Source of the DNA: Pseudomonas sp. C2B4
GTDB lineage: Bacteria; Pseudomonadota; Gammaproteobacteria; Pseudomonadales; Pseudomonadaceae
Assembly: GCF_013359695.1 (NCBI RefSeq)
Contig: NZ_JABFMU010000064.1
Coordinates: 1 to 34,666, forward strand
Reading direction: 5' to 3'
DNA length: 34,666 bases
Below, in pieces: positions 6,828-14,047 of this stretch (positions are counted from its first letter, which is position 1; every line of letters starts with the position of its first letter). The notes under the pieces are model-generated. The model searched no databases. It worked only from the letters and a program-made list of their open reading frames with translations, and was not told where the DNA came from. The position numbers and the translations under genes were made by a program.

Positions 6828-8567
6828 TCAGAGTTTGGGCAACTGGCCGATGCGGCCCATCATCTCGGTCACGATCTGCAGGTCCAGCAGGAACTGCTCG
6901 GTGGTCTTGAACTCGTTGTCGTTGTGGCCGGTGTACTTGACGTCTGGCATGGCCAGGCCGAACTGCACGCCGTTGGGCAGTTCATGCACCGATGTGGCGC
7001 CGGCGGAGGTGCCGAACTTGTGTTCCATGCCGAGGTTTTCGCTGGCCACGGCGAGCAGGGCCTTGACCCATTCGCCTTCCGGATTGCGGTACATCGGTTC
7101 GGCGATCGAATAGTCGAAAGCGGGGGCGATAGCGGTTTTCTTGCTCCAGGCGTCCAGCTTCCCGGCGATTTCCGCTTTGAGGGCTTCCGGGGATTTACCC
7201 TTCGGCACGCGCAGGTTGACCGCCAGATTGAAGGCTTTGTCATCCATCCCGACATAGGTCAGGGACGTGGTCAGCGGGCCCATGAACGCGTCGCCAAAAC
7301 CGACACCCAATTTGCCCCCCAGGTAATCCAGCCCCCAGTTGTCGGCGGCGTAGCGCGCGGCGTCAGTGATGTGGTTGTGCTTGAGTGCGATCTTGCCGTC
7401 CAGGCTGTTGATGAAGTCGAGCATCCGGGCCACCGGGTTGACGCCGGACTCGGGCTCGGAGGAGTGGGCGGAAACTCCAGTGACCGTCAATTTGACGTCC
7501 TTGCCGTCGACCTTGGCGTCTACGGTGAAGTTGCCGCCGTTGCGCTTGGCATACTCGGTGCCGGCCTTTTGCAGGCTGGCGGCCAGTTCGGCGGGCTTGT
7601 CTGTCACCAGGGTGGCGACCGATGTCGACGGGATCTGGTTAGTGGCGAGGCCGCCGGTCATCGAAGTGATTTCCGCTCCCTGGCCTTGAGCGTCACGCCG
7701 GGCAAAGCTGGCCATGACCGTGCCGTAGCCTTTCTCGGCGATCACCACCGGGTAGCCGCCATCCAGCGCCAGGTTGTAGTTAGGCGTCGGGTTGCGTTCG
7801 AAGTAGTACGGGATCGCATCGCCCGTGGTTTCTTCGGTGGTGTCGACCAACAGCTTGAAGTTCCGCGCCAGTGGCAGCTTCTCTTCCTTGATGATTTTCA
7901 TGGCATAGAGCGCCACCACGATGCCGTTCTTGTCGTCCTCGGTGCCCCGGCCATACATGCGGTCGCCGATCAGAGTGACTTTGAACGGATCGAGCCTGGT
8001 GCCGTCCTGCAGCACCCAGTTTTCCGGCGTCACCGGCACCACATCCGCATGGGCGTGAATGCCCACCACTTCATCACCCTTGCCTTCGAGGGAGATTTCA
8101 TAAACGCGGTTGTCGATGTTGCGAAAGTTCAGGTTGAACGCCTCGGCCAGGCCCTTGATCTTTTCGGCGATCTTGATGAATTCGGGATTCTCGTGCTGGG
8201 CAACGCCGTCCACGCGAACGGTCGGGATGGCGACCAACTCACGTAGGGTCTCGGTGGCCGCGCTGCCGTATTTCACCCGGGCATAAAGGCCCAGCAGGCG
8301 ATGGATTTCGTTTTGCTGCTCAGTGGAAAGCGTTTTGTTGCCCAGGAAGGCACTGATGGCCGGGCCGAGGTCGTCGGTTTTGCCGACGTCGCTCTTGGCC
8401 AGGCGCTCCAGGAACTGCCGGAAATCGGTGACGGAGGTGTCACTGAACGACTTGAGGATGGTCGCGCTCTGTTGCGGGGTGATGTTGGCGTGGGCTGCGG
8501 TGGTGAACGACGAAAGGCTGGCGAGCATCAGGGTGGTCGCGGCCAGGTGCTTGAGTGAAAAATCCAT
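6828..8567 (-). CDS. Exported M20-family dipeptidase (PepV-like), 579 aa
   Basis: The start at 8567 (MDFSLKHLAATTLMLAS) gives a clean signal peptide ending TAAHA. An ATG four codons upstream is possible but sits directly on the AAAGG site. The catalytic zinc-peptidase motifs of the M20 family are all visible: HAHADVVP (metal His and Asp), YGRGTEDDKNG (bridging Asp), DTTEETTG (catalytic Glu pair), LDGGYPV, and a C-terminal TGHNDNEF (metal His). A lid/dimerisation domain with SAHSSEPESG lies between. It should hydrolyse dipeptides in the periplasm. The gene is monocistronic with its own terminator. Confidence 0.9.
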   Translation of the reverse strand: MDFSLKHLAATTLMLASLSSFTTAAHANITPQQSATILKSFSDTSVTDFRQFLERLAKSDVGKTDDLGPAISAFLGNKTLSTEQQNEIHRLLGLYARVKYGSAATETLRELVAIPTVRVDGVAQHENPEFIKIAEKIKGLAEAFNLNFRNIDNRVYEISLEGKGDEVVGIHAHADVVPVTPENWVLQDGTRLDPFKVTLIGDRMYGRGTEDDKNGIVVALYAMKIIKEEKLPLARNFKLLVDTTEETTGDAIPYYFERNPTPNYNLALDGGYPVVIAEKGYGTVMASFARRDAQGQGAEITSMTGGLATNQIPSTSVATLVTDKPAELAASLQKAGTEYAKRNGGNFTVDAKVDGKDVKLTVTGVSAHSSEPESGVNPVARMLDFINSLDGKIALKHNHITDAARYAADNWGLDYLGGKLGVGFGDAFMGPLTTSLTYVGMDDKAFNLAVNLRVPKGKSPEALKAEIAGKLDAWSKKTAIAPAFDYSIAEPMYRNPEGEWVKALLAVASENLGMEHKFGTSAGATSVHELPNGVQFGLAMPDVKYTGHNDNEFKTTEQFLLDLQIVTEMMGRIGQLPKL

Positions 8568-8639
8568 TGTTGAGGGCATTCCTTTGCAGGCGGTGGGTGA
8601 GAAATATCTGATCGTTCAATCAGAAACGTCTCCAAATTA

Positions 8640-8868
8640 ACACCACCAGGGCCTGATGCGGCAACCCCTCGAGGCGGGATCTGTCGCACAGAAATGCAAA
8701 ATGGCGGCGCTCGTCGCCAAGGGCACCCCATTGAACATCGACCGTTATCCGCATCGGCTACCCCCCGAAAAGGGAGGATAGCCACGGGAAGCGAGCCTGT
8801 AACTTGGCGGCCGGCCTGGCGCGACACGCGCGTTGAGGCATCGAAGCCATTGGTGTGAGGATTTTCCC
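8640..8868. other. Non-coding stretch, possibly a dispersed Pseudomonas intergenic sequence
   Basis: No gene is credible in 8580-8868. A minus-strand open frame of 126 codons exists, but its composition (Arg/Pro/Cys-rich, overlapping the dipeptidase start) looks spurious. From memory, very similar conceptual peptides (for example SLPVAILPFRG) recur in pseudomonad genomes as spurious open frames, which would make this a dispersed sequence. A hairpin-like CCCCCC-GAAAA-GGGAGG lies near 8761-8777. Confidence 0.4.
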
Positions 8869-8904
8869 ATGAACGTGCGAGCCATCCGCAGGGCGGTGCC
8901 ATGA
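8869..8904 (+). CDS. Possible 11-residue leader peptide overlapping the thioesterase start
   Basis: ATG at 8869 opens an 11-codon frame (MNVRAIRRAVP) whose TGA overlaps the ATG of the thioesterase gene (ATGA at 8901-8904). A GTGAGG ribosome-like site lies 8 nt upstream of it, whereas the thioesterase ATG has only a weak site. Translational coupling is therefore possible. The frame is so short that it may be chance. Confidence 0.3.
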   Translation: MNVRAIRRAVP

Positions 8905-9338
8905 GCAAGAATGACTACCAACCGTGCCGCGAAGACTTCCGGCGCTTCTACACCCTCGGCACCCGCTGGGGGGACCATGACTCCTACGGCCATGTGCAGA
9001 ACGTCGTCTACTACTCGTTTTTCGATTCGGCGATCAGCCATTTCCTGGTGGAGCAGGGCACCCTGGACATCGACAGCAGTCCGGTCATCGGTTTGATTGT
9101 TGAGTCGAGCTGCACCTTCTTCTCGCCGATCACCTTCCCTGACCGGGTGACCGTGGGCCTGCGCATTGCGCACCTGGGCAACAGCAGTGCGCGATATGAA
9201 CTCGGCATCTTTTGCAATGACGAGCCCACGGTTTCCGCGCTGGGCTATGTGGTTTATGTGTACGTGGATCGGGCCAGCAACAAATCGGTGGCCATTCCGC
9301 CGTTGGTGCGGGGCGAGTTGCTCAAGCTGACGGATTGA
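8901..9338 (+). CDS. Hot-dog fold acyl-CoA thioesterase (4HBT family), 145 aa
   Basis: This is a single hot-dog domain of normal length. The N-terminal TRWGDHDSYGHVQNVVYYSFFD matches the 4HBT signature, in which the Asp of 'D.yGHvnN..Y..yf' is catalytic and the helix packs in the dimer. The rest (SSCTFFSPITFPDRVTVGLRIAHLGNSSARYELGIF) forms the beta sheet. Family members hydrolyse acyl-CoA thioesters. The substrate cannot be inferred. It is monocistronic and bounded downstream by a cluster of repeats. Confidence 0.88.
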   Translation: MSKNDYQPCREDFRRFYTLGTRWGDHDSYGHVQNVVYYSFFDSAISHFLVEQGTLDIDSSPVIGLIVESSCTFFSPITFPDRVTVGLRIAHLGNSSARYELGIFCNDEPTVSALGYVVYVYVDRASNKSVAIPPLVRGELLKLTD

Positions 9339-9359
9339 TCCTGGGCTGTTTTCATTTAA

Positions 9360-9433
9360 GACGGTGTGTATATCCGTTTCTTCTGTAATGGCTGCTGGCG
9401 CTTCCGCTCTTACAGCGGGTCACTTGGAAAAGC
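9360..9433 (+). repeat. Dispersed Pseudomonas intergenic repeat, truncated copy
   Basis: These 74 bp match 34557-34630 at about 67 positions by manual alignment (shared core TTCCGCTCTTACAGCGGGT and CACTTGGAAAAGC). Here the element stops where a REPIN-like hairpin begins at 9433. At the other site the sequence runs on to the window end. From memory this is a common dispersed pseudomonad sequence. Confidence 0.75.
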
Positions 9434-9536
9434 CTGTAGGAGCGAGCTAGCTCGCGAAAAACGTCTAGACGACGCGATCATTCAGGCCGCCCGCGTTATC
9501 GTTGACGTCCATCGCGAGCGAGCTCGCTCCTACAGG
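9433..9536. repeat. REPIN-like inverted repeat, copy C
   Basis: Arms of 25 bp (9433-9457 and 9512-9536) read CCTGTAGGAGCGAGCT and its complement, with one mismatch (CTAG against CTCG). The interior contains CGCGTTATCGTTGACGTCC, shared with copies A and B. The arm variant (GTAGGAGCGAGCT) differs from the GTGGGAGCGAGCCTG arms of the other copies, so this belongs to another REP subgroup. Confidence 0.85.
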
Positions 9537-9630
9537 GGGAATGCACTCAGCCTTCCGACGGGGGCAGATCAAAAGCAAAAGCGAGGTGGCCTGACAGCTG
9601 ACCTGGTTGCGGGCGTATCTGCGATCCAAT

Positions 9631-9720
9631 TGTGGGAGCGAGCCTGCTCGCGAAGGGGCCAGGTCAGTCGACATTTATGCTGAATGACACACCGCCTTCG
9701 CGAGCAGGCTCGCTCCCACA
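9631..9720. repeat. REPIN-like inverted repeat, copy D
   Basis: A perfect 26-bp inverted repeat: TGTGGGAGCGAGCCTGCTCG begins at 9631, and its exact complement ends at 9720, separated by 38 bp. Unlike copies A-C, the interior lacks the ACGTCAACGATAACGCG block. Confidence 0.9.
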
Positions 9721-9740
9721 GGGGATTGGGGGGACATCCG

Positions 9741-9780
9741 CAAAAGCCGCCTTCTTCAAAATGTGCTGTTGAAGGCGACA
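9741..9780 (-). terminator. Possible terminator of the fsr gene
   Basis: CGCCTTC (9748-9754) and GAAGGCG (9771-9777) form a 7-bp stem with a long loop. On the minus strand it is followed by GCTTTTG. It lies about 40 bp past the transporter stop. The remainder of 9721-9818 shows nothing else. Confidence 0.45.
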
Positions 9781-9818
9781 GCAAAGGAGCCAGCACGCAC
9801 CGCAGACCCCTTCAGCCC

Positions 9819-11030
9819 TCACACGTTTCTGGTCGATGGCAGCAAGATCGTCAGGATGCCCAGCAGGGGCAAATACGAGCAAAGGGTGTACACGTACTCA
9901 ATGCCATGAATATCCGCCAAGTGCCCGAGCAACGCGGCGCCAATACCGCCAAAACCGAACATCAGCCCGAAGAACACACCCGCGATCATGCCGACGTTGC
10001 CCGGCACCAACTCCTGGGCGAAGACCACGATGGCAGAGAACGCCGAGGCCAGGATGAAGCCGATGATCATGCTCAGCACGCCGGTCCAGAACAGATCGAC
10101 GTAGGGCAGGGCGAGGGTGAAGGGCGCTGCGCCAAGGATGGAAAACCAGATCACTTTCTTGCGACCGATCCTGTCGCCGATGGGGCCACCAAAGAACGTG
10201 CCTGCCGCCACGGAGCCGAGAAACAGGAACAGATACAGCTGCGAACTGGCGACCGACAGGTCGAACTTCTCGATCAGGTAGAAGGTGAAGTAGCTGGTGA
10301 AACTCGCCATGTAGAAGTACTTGGAGAACACCAGCAGCGCCAGCACCACCAGGGCAAAGGTCACGCGTTGTTTCGAAAGGCCGTGGGTCGCCTTGCTGCC
10401 CTGTTTGAGCTTGAACAGGTTCAGGTGACGGCGATACCAGCGACTCAAGCCAAACAGGACCAGGATGGCAAACACCGCAAACAGGCCGAACCAGGCCACA
10501 TGACCTTGACCGTAGGGAACAATGATCGCCGCCGCCAGCAAGGGGCCGAAGGCTGTACCGGCGTTGCCGCCAACCTGGAACGTCGACTGTGCCAGGCCAA
10601 AGCGTCCGCCCGAGGCGAGACGCGCCACCCGTGAGGTTTCCGGGTGGAAGGTCGAGGAGCCAATGCCCACCAGCGCCGAAGCCACAAGAATGGCCTCAAA
10701 AGTGCCGACAAAGGCCAGCATGAGAATGCCGATCAGTGTGCAGACCATCCCTGCCGGCAGCAACCAGGGCTTGGGATGACGGTCCGTGTGGTAGCCCACC
10801 CAAGGCTGCAGCAAAGAAGCGGTGAGCTGGAAGGCCAGGGTGATCAGGCCCACCTGGGTGAAGGTCAGGCCGTAGTTGGCCTTGAGCATCGGATAGATCG
10901 AAGGCAGCACGGCCTGAATCAGGTCATTGATCAGGTGCGCCAGGGCACAGGCACCGATCACGCGCATGACCAGCGGGCTGGTCTGGCTGGCCACCGGGGC
11001 GGTCGCCGAAGGGGTCGTCATTGAGGACAT
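9819..11030 (-). CDS. fsr: Fsr-family MFS efflux transporter, 403 aa
   Basis: The sequence follows E. coli Fsr (fosmidomycin resistance) closely through its length: HLINDLIQAVLPSIYPMLK in TM1, LTFTQVGLITLAFQLTASLLQPWVGY, then STFHPETSRVARLASGGRFGLAQSTFQVGGN, the central KYFYMASFTSYFTFYLIEKF, and GGPIGDRIGRKKVIWFSILGAAPFTLALPY. About 12 membrane spans are expected. It should be an inner-membrane proton-driven drug exporter. The start at 11030 and another ATG three codons in (11021) are both possible. It is transcribed divergently from an AraC-type regulator only about 47 bp away, which probably controls it. Confidence 0.93.
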   Translation of the reverse strand: MSSMTTPSATAPVASQTSPLVMRVIGACALAHLINDLIQAVLPSIYPMLKANYGLTFTQVGLITLAFQLTASLLQPWVGYHTDRHPKPWLLPAGMVCTLIGILMLAFVGTFEAILVASALVGIGSSTFHPETSRVARLASGGRFGLAQSTFQVGGNAGTAFGPLLAAAIIVPYGQGHVAWFGLFAVFAILVLFGLSRWYRRHLNLFKLKQGSKATHGLSKQRVTFALVVLALLVFSKYFYMASFTSYFTFYLIEKFDLSVASSQLYLFLFLGSVAAGTFFGGPIGDRIGRKKVIWFSILGAAPFTLALPYVDLFWTGVLSMIIGFILASAFSAIVVFAQELVPGNVGMIAGVFFGLMFGFGGIGAALLGHLADIHGIEYVYTLCSYLPLLGILTILLPSTRNV

Positions 11031-11077
11031 CGCACATCATCCATGCAGGGAAAAAGTCATTGCTGGGTTCTGGCGCT

Positions 11078-11917
11078 ATGCTAGATTTCGAGAAATTGCC
11101 TGTCTCGCGCCATTCGGGCGACTACTTTCGCAAAAAGGGCATCATGGTCAAATCACTGGAAGAATTTCTGGTCGCGATGGACGCCGTCGATTGGGCGGTC
11201 TGCACCAGTGCGACCGATTACCCGGAAAACTGGTTCATCGAGCCCCATAGCCACGCCAAGCACCAGCTGATCTACGCCATCGAGGGCGTGATGGTCGTGC
11301 ACTCGGGGTTGAGCCAGTGGACGGTTCCGCCGAGTCGCGGAATATGGATGCCCAGCGGGCACGTGCACTCGATTCGTTGCGTGGGCGCGTTGAAGATGCG
11401 CAGCGTCTTCGTGCGGGCGGACCAATTTCCAGAGCTGCCGGACGAAACCCGGGCCGTGAGCATTTCCGCGCTACTGAGCGAGCTGATCAAGACCTCCGTG
11501 ACCATCGCCGCACCGGTTGATGCGGACTCGCGGGAAGCCCGGATCATGCGTTTGATCGTCGACGAACTGACCCTCCTGCCGACCTTGCCCCTGCACCTGC
11601 CGCAACCTTCGGATCAGCGTGTCCAGGTGATCTGTTCGGCCCTGCAGCAGGACCCCGGGGATGGTTCAACACTGTCGGACTGGAGCGACCGGCTGAGCCT
11701 CGACGCGAAGACCATCCAGCGCCTGTTCCACAAGGAAACCGGCATGACCTTCGGCCAGTGGCGCCAACAGGCGCGGCTACTGTTGGCCCTGGAGCGGATT
11801 GCGGTCGGAGAGAAAATCATCGATGTGGCGGGCGCACTGGGGTACGACAGCCCCAGTGCGTTTACCACCATGTTCAAAAAGCAGTTTGGCACCACGCCCA
11901 GCCATTTTTTCAAGTGA
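11078..11917 (+). CDS. AraC-family transcriptional regulator, 279 aa
   Basis: The start at 11078 (MLDFEKLPVSRHSG) is chosen because an upstream in-frame start at 11021 would lie inside the divergent transporter gene. Residues about 20-130 are a cupin sensor domain (PHSHAKHQLIYAIEGVMVV, WMPSGHVHSIRCVG). Residues about 185-275 are the double HTH of AraC/XylS (LSDWSDRLSLDAKTIQRLFHKETGMTFGQWRQQARLL, then IIDVAGALGYDSPSAFTTMFKKQFGTTPSHFF). This architecture matches the NimR-like group, whose members activate an adjacent divergent MFS exporter. That is the arrangement here. The stop overlaps the convergent phosphoesterase by 8 bp. Confidence 0.9.
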   Translation: MLDFEKLPVSRHSGDYFRKKGIMVKSLEEFLVAMDAVDWAVCTSATDYPENWFIEPHSHAKHQLIYAIEGVMVVHSGLSQWTVPPSRGIWMPSGHVHSIRCVGALKMRSVFVRADQFPELPDETRAVSISALLSELIKTSVTIAAPVDADSREARIMRLIVDELTLLPTLPLHLPQPSDQRVQVICSALQQDPGDGSTLSDWSDRLSLDAKTIQRLFHKETGMTFGQWRQQARLLLALERIAVGEKIIDVAGALGYDSPSAFTTMFKKQFGTTPSHFFK

Positions 11918-12686
11918 CGGCTGAGGCCAGCTCGATCACCAATCCACAATCAAATTCAGGATTCTCGTTCACCCCATTTTTCGCATAGCCCCGGGGGTTG
12001 CACACCACGCGGGTATCGCCCACCCGATAGTCAAAGCTGCCATGGGTATGGCCATGCAGCCAGAGCGCCGGTTGCCATTTTTTGATTTGCTCCTCGAGGT
12101 CGGAAACGAAACTCGAATTGATCGGCGAGCCGGCGAACTGCGGGCTGATGCTCGACCGGGTCGGGGCGAAATGGGAGATCACCACCGTCGGCGTTGTACT
12201 GTCCCGGGCGAAGCAGTCGTCCAGCCAGGCGACGGTCTGCATGAAGATCAGCTGGGACACCGCCGGGGTGAAGAGGTCAGGAAAATCCGGCGAGACTTTG
12301 ATGTGGCTGAAGTCACGGATGAGCTGTGTTGCCAGATCGATGCCCTGGGCCCGTTCCTGCGCATCGTCGAGCAGACGATAGTCGGACCACAGGGTGCAGC
12401 CCAGAAAACGCACGCCGTCGTGGACATGCTCCGAGCGCTCCAGAATGTTGATCCCCGTGCCTTGGGACAGGTTGTTCAGCTGTTCATAGGTCGAGATCAA
12501 ATCACTGCCGTAGAACTCGTGATTACCCGCCACGTACAGGATCGGAAGCGGGCAGGCCCTGGCCCACTCGATGGCCCTGGCCGGCCGGGCAATGTCGCCG
12601 GCCAGCACGACGATATCGGCGTCCACCTCGGGAAACGGTATCGCGTTGACGGACAAGTGGATGTCGGACAGCAAGGCGATGCGCAT
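11910..12686 (-). CDS. Calcineurin-like metallophosphoesterase, 258 aa
   Basis: The fold motifs are complete: SDIHLS at 8-13, VLAGDIARP near 28-36, VAGNHEFYG near 52, ISHFAPT near 170, and WLHGHTHGSFDY near 210. The size and the C-terminal VVCNPRGY are typical of a widespread proteobacterial phosphoesterase group with no assigned substrate. It starts 17 bp after the lldD stop with a strong GGGAGGAA site, so it is probably co-transcribed with lldD. Its 3' end overlaps the AraC gene on the other strand by 8 bp. Confidence 0.9.
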   Translation of the reverse strand: MRIALLSDIHLSVNAIPFPEVDADIVVLAGDIARPARAIEWARACPLPILYVAGNHEFYGSDLISTYEQLNNLSQGTGINILERSEHVHDGVRFLGCTLWSDYRLLDDAQERAQGIDLATQLIRDFSHIKVSPDFPDLFTPAVSQLIFMQTVAWLDDCFARDSTTPTVVISHFAPTRSSISPQFAGSPINSSFVSDLEEQIKKWQPALWLHGHTHGSFDYRVGDTRVVCNPRGYAKNGVNENPEFDCGLVIELASAVT

Positions 12687-12703
12687 GGATCGATTCCTCC
12701 CGC

Positions 12704-13846
12704 TTACCTGACGGATCGCACCAGAATGGATTCGTCGATCTGATCGATGGAGGTGACGCCGGTCAGGGTCATGGCCACGCGCATTTCCTTGGCAAAGATA
12801 TCCAGCATGTTTTCCACGCCGCGTTGGCCGTCGGCGGCCAGTGCGTAGGCCATCGAGCGGCCCAGTAAAACCCCTTTGGCCCCCAGCGCCAGCATGCGCA
12901 CCACGTCCAGCCCCGAACGGATGCCCGAGTCAACCAGCACGCTCAGGTCATTGCCGATGGTCTGCATGATCGGTGGCAAGGCATTGGCGGTGGAGAGCAC
13001 GCCGTCGAGCTGTCGGCCGCCGTGGTTCGACACGACAATCCCGTCGGCACCGAAACTCACCGCGTCGCGGGCATCCTGGGGATCGAGGATGCCTTTGATG
13101 ATCATCGGCCCTTTCCAGAATTCACGAATCCACTCCAGGTCGCTCCAGCTGATCGAAGGGTCGAAATTGTTGGCCAGCCAGCCCATGTAGTCTTCGAGGG
13201 TGACGGCCTTGCCCAGATAGTTGGAGATATTGCCCAGGTCGTGGGGGCGTCCCATCAGGCCGACGTTGAACGCCCAATCGGGCCGGGTCATGGCCTGGAG
13301 CACCCGCCGCGTCGAGGCGTAAGGTCCCGACATGCCCGAGTGGGCATCCCGGTAGCGGGCGCCGGGCGTGGGCATGTCGACCGTGAACACCAGGTTCTGC
13401 ACGCCGGCGGCTTGCGCGCGCTCCAGCGCGTTGCGCATGAAGCCGCGGTCCTTGAGCACATACAGCTGAAACCAGATCGGTTGTTGAGCGTTTTTCGTGA
13501 CTTCTTCGATCGAACATACCGACACGGTCGACAGGCACAACGGGATGCCTTTGTTCTGCGCCGCCTTGACCGCCTGCACCTCGCCCCGACGGGCGAACAT
13601 CCCGGTCAGGCCAACCGGCGCCAGCACGATGGGCATCGACAGTGGTTGATTGAAGAGGGTGGTTTGCAGGCTCAGGGTCTCGACATTTTTCAGGATGCGC
13701 TGGCGCAGGCTCACGTGACTCAAATCCGCGCTATTGGCCCTCAGCGTATGCTCTGCATAAGCGCCTCCGTCGATGTAGTCGAACAAAAAACGGGGGAGCT
13801 TGCGACGTGCCGCTTCGCGGTAGTCCGAGGCAGAAGAGATGATCAT
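12704..13846 (-). CDS. lldD: LldD, FMN-dependent L-lactate dehydrogenase, 380 aa
   Basis: The protein matches E. coli LldD almost block for block from the start at 13846 (MIISSASDYREAARRKLPRFLFDYIDGGAY). It has LAPVGLTGMFARRGEVQAVKAA, STVSVCSIEEV, WFQLYVLKDRGFMRNALERA, DMPTPGARYRDAHSGMSGP, the FMN/substrate loop IKGILDPQDARDAV, and the catalytic VVSNHGGRQLDGVLS with the active-site His. A longer frame to 13912 lacks these features. LldD oxidises L-lactate to pyruvate at the inner membrane and passes electrons to quinone. No lldP permease or lldR regulator is adjacent, which is unusual. A possible source of lactate lies across the island in the sugar-acid cluster. Confidence 0.95.
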   Translation of the reverse strand: MIISSASDYREAARRKLPRFLFDYIDGGAYAEHTLRANSADLSHVSLRQRILKNVETLSLQTTLFNQPLSMPIVLAPVGLTGMFARRGEVQAVKAAQNKGIPLCLSTVSVCSIEEVTKNAQQPIWFQLYVLKDRGFMRNALERAQAAGVQNLVFTVDMPTPGARYRDAHSGMSGPYASTRRVLQAMTRPDWAFNVGLMGRPHDLGNISNYLGKAVTLEDYMGWLANNFDPSISWSDLEWIREFWKGPMIIKGILDPQDARDAVSFGADGIVVSNHGGRQLDGVLSTANALPPIMQTIGNDLSVLVDSGIRSGLDVVRMLALGAKGVLLGRSMAYALAADGQRGVENMLDIFAKEMRVAMTLTGVTSIDQIDESILVRSVR

Positions 13847-13925
13847 AGTGTGCAAGGCCTTGATCTGGTGAGTGAGGGCGCAGCCGTCGAGTCCAGAATC
13901 AGGGTAGCGCATGCACCGTCAGACC

Positions 13926-13936
13926 GGGTAATACCA
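13926..13936. promoter_or_regulatory. Candidate GntR/FadR-type operator upstream of lldD
   Basis: GGGTAATACCA differs at one position from the palindromic consensus TGGTNNNACCA used by LldR/PdhR-type GntR regulators. It lies 80 bp upstream of the lldD start. No GntR regulator gene is in the window. The rest of 13847-14047 shows no gene. Confidence 0.4.
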
Positions 13937-14047
13937 ATGTATCGACTTAAATTTCGATCAGATCACGCACTCAATTGGTTAGCGCGAACGTCGCATCTGC
14001 GCTGAAATGCGCTTTATCGCACCTCTCGACCGGGTTTGTGGTTTACA

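Noticed and set aside
6924..8246. 440-codon plus-strand open frame opposite the M20 dipeptidase
   Set aside because: It is antisense to a gene with complete catalytic motifs. Long antisense frames are expected in GC-rich DNA with biased third positions.
13990..14047. Flanking direct repeats (att sites) of the island
   Set aside because: I compared the left edge with 25421-25635 by eye and found no repeat longer than a few bases, so no attachment sites are claimed.
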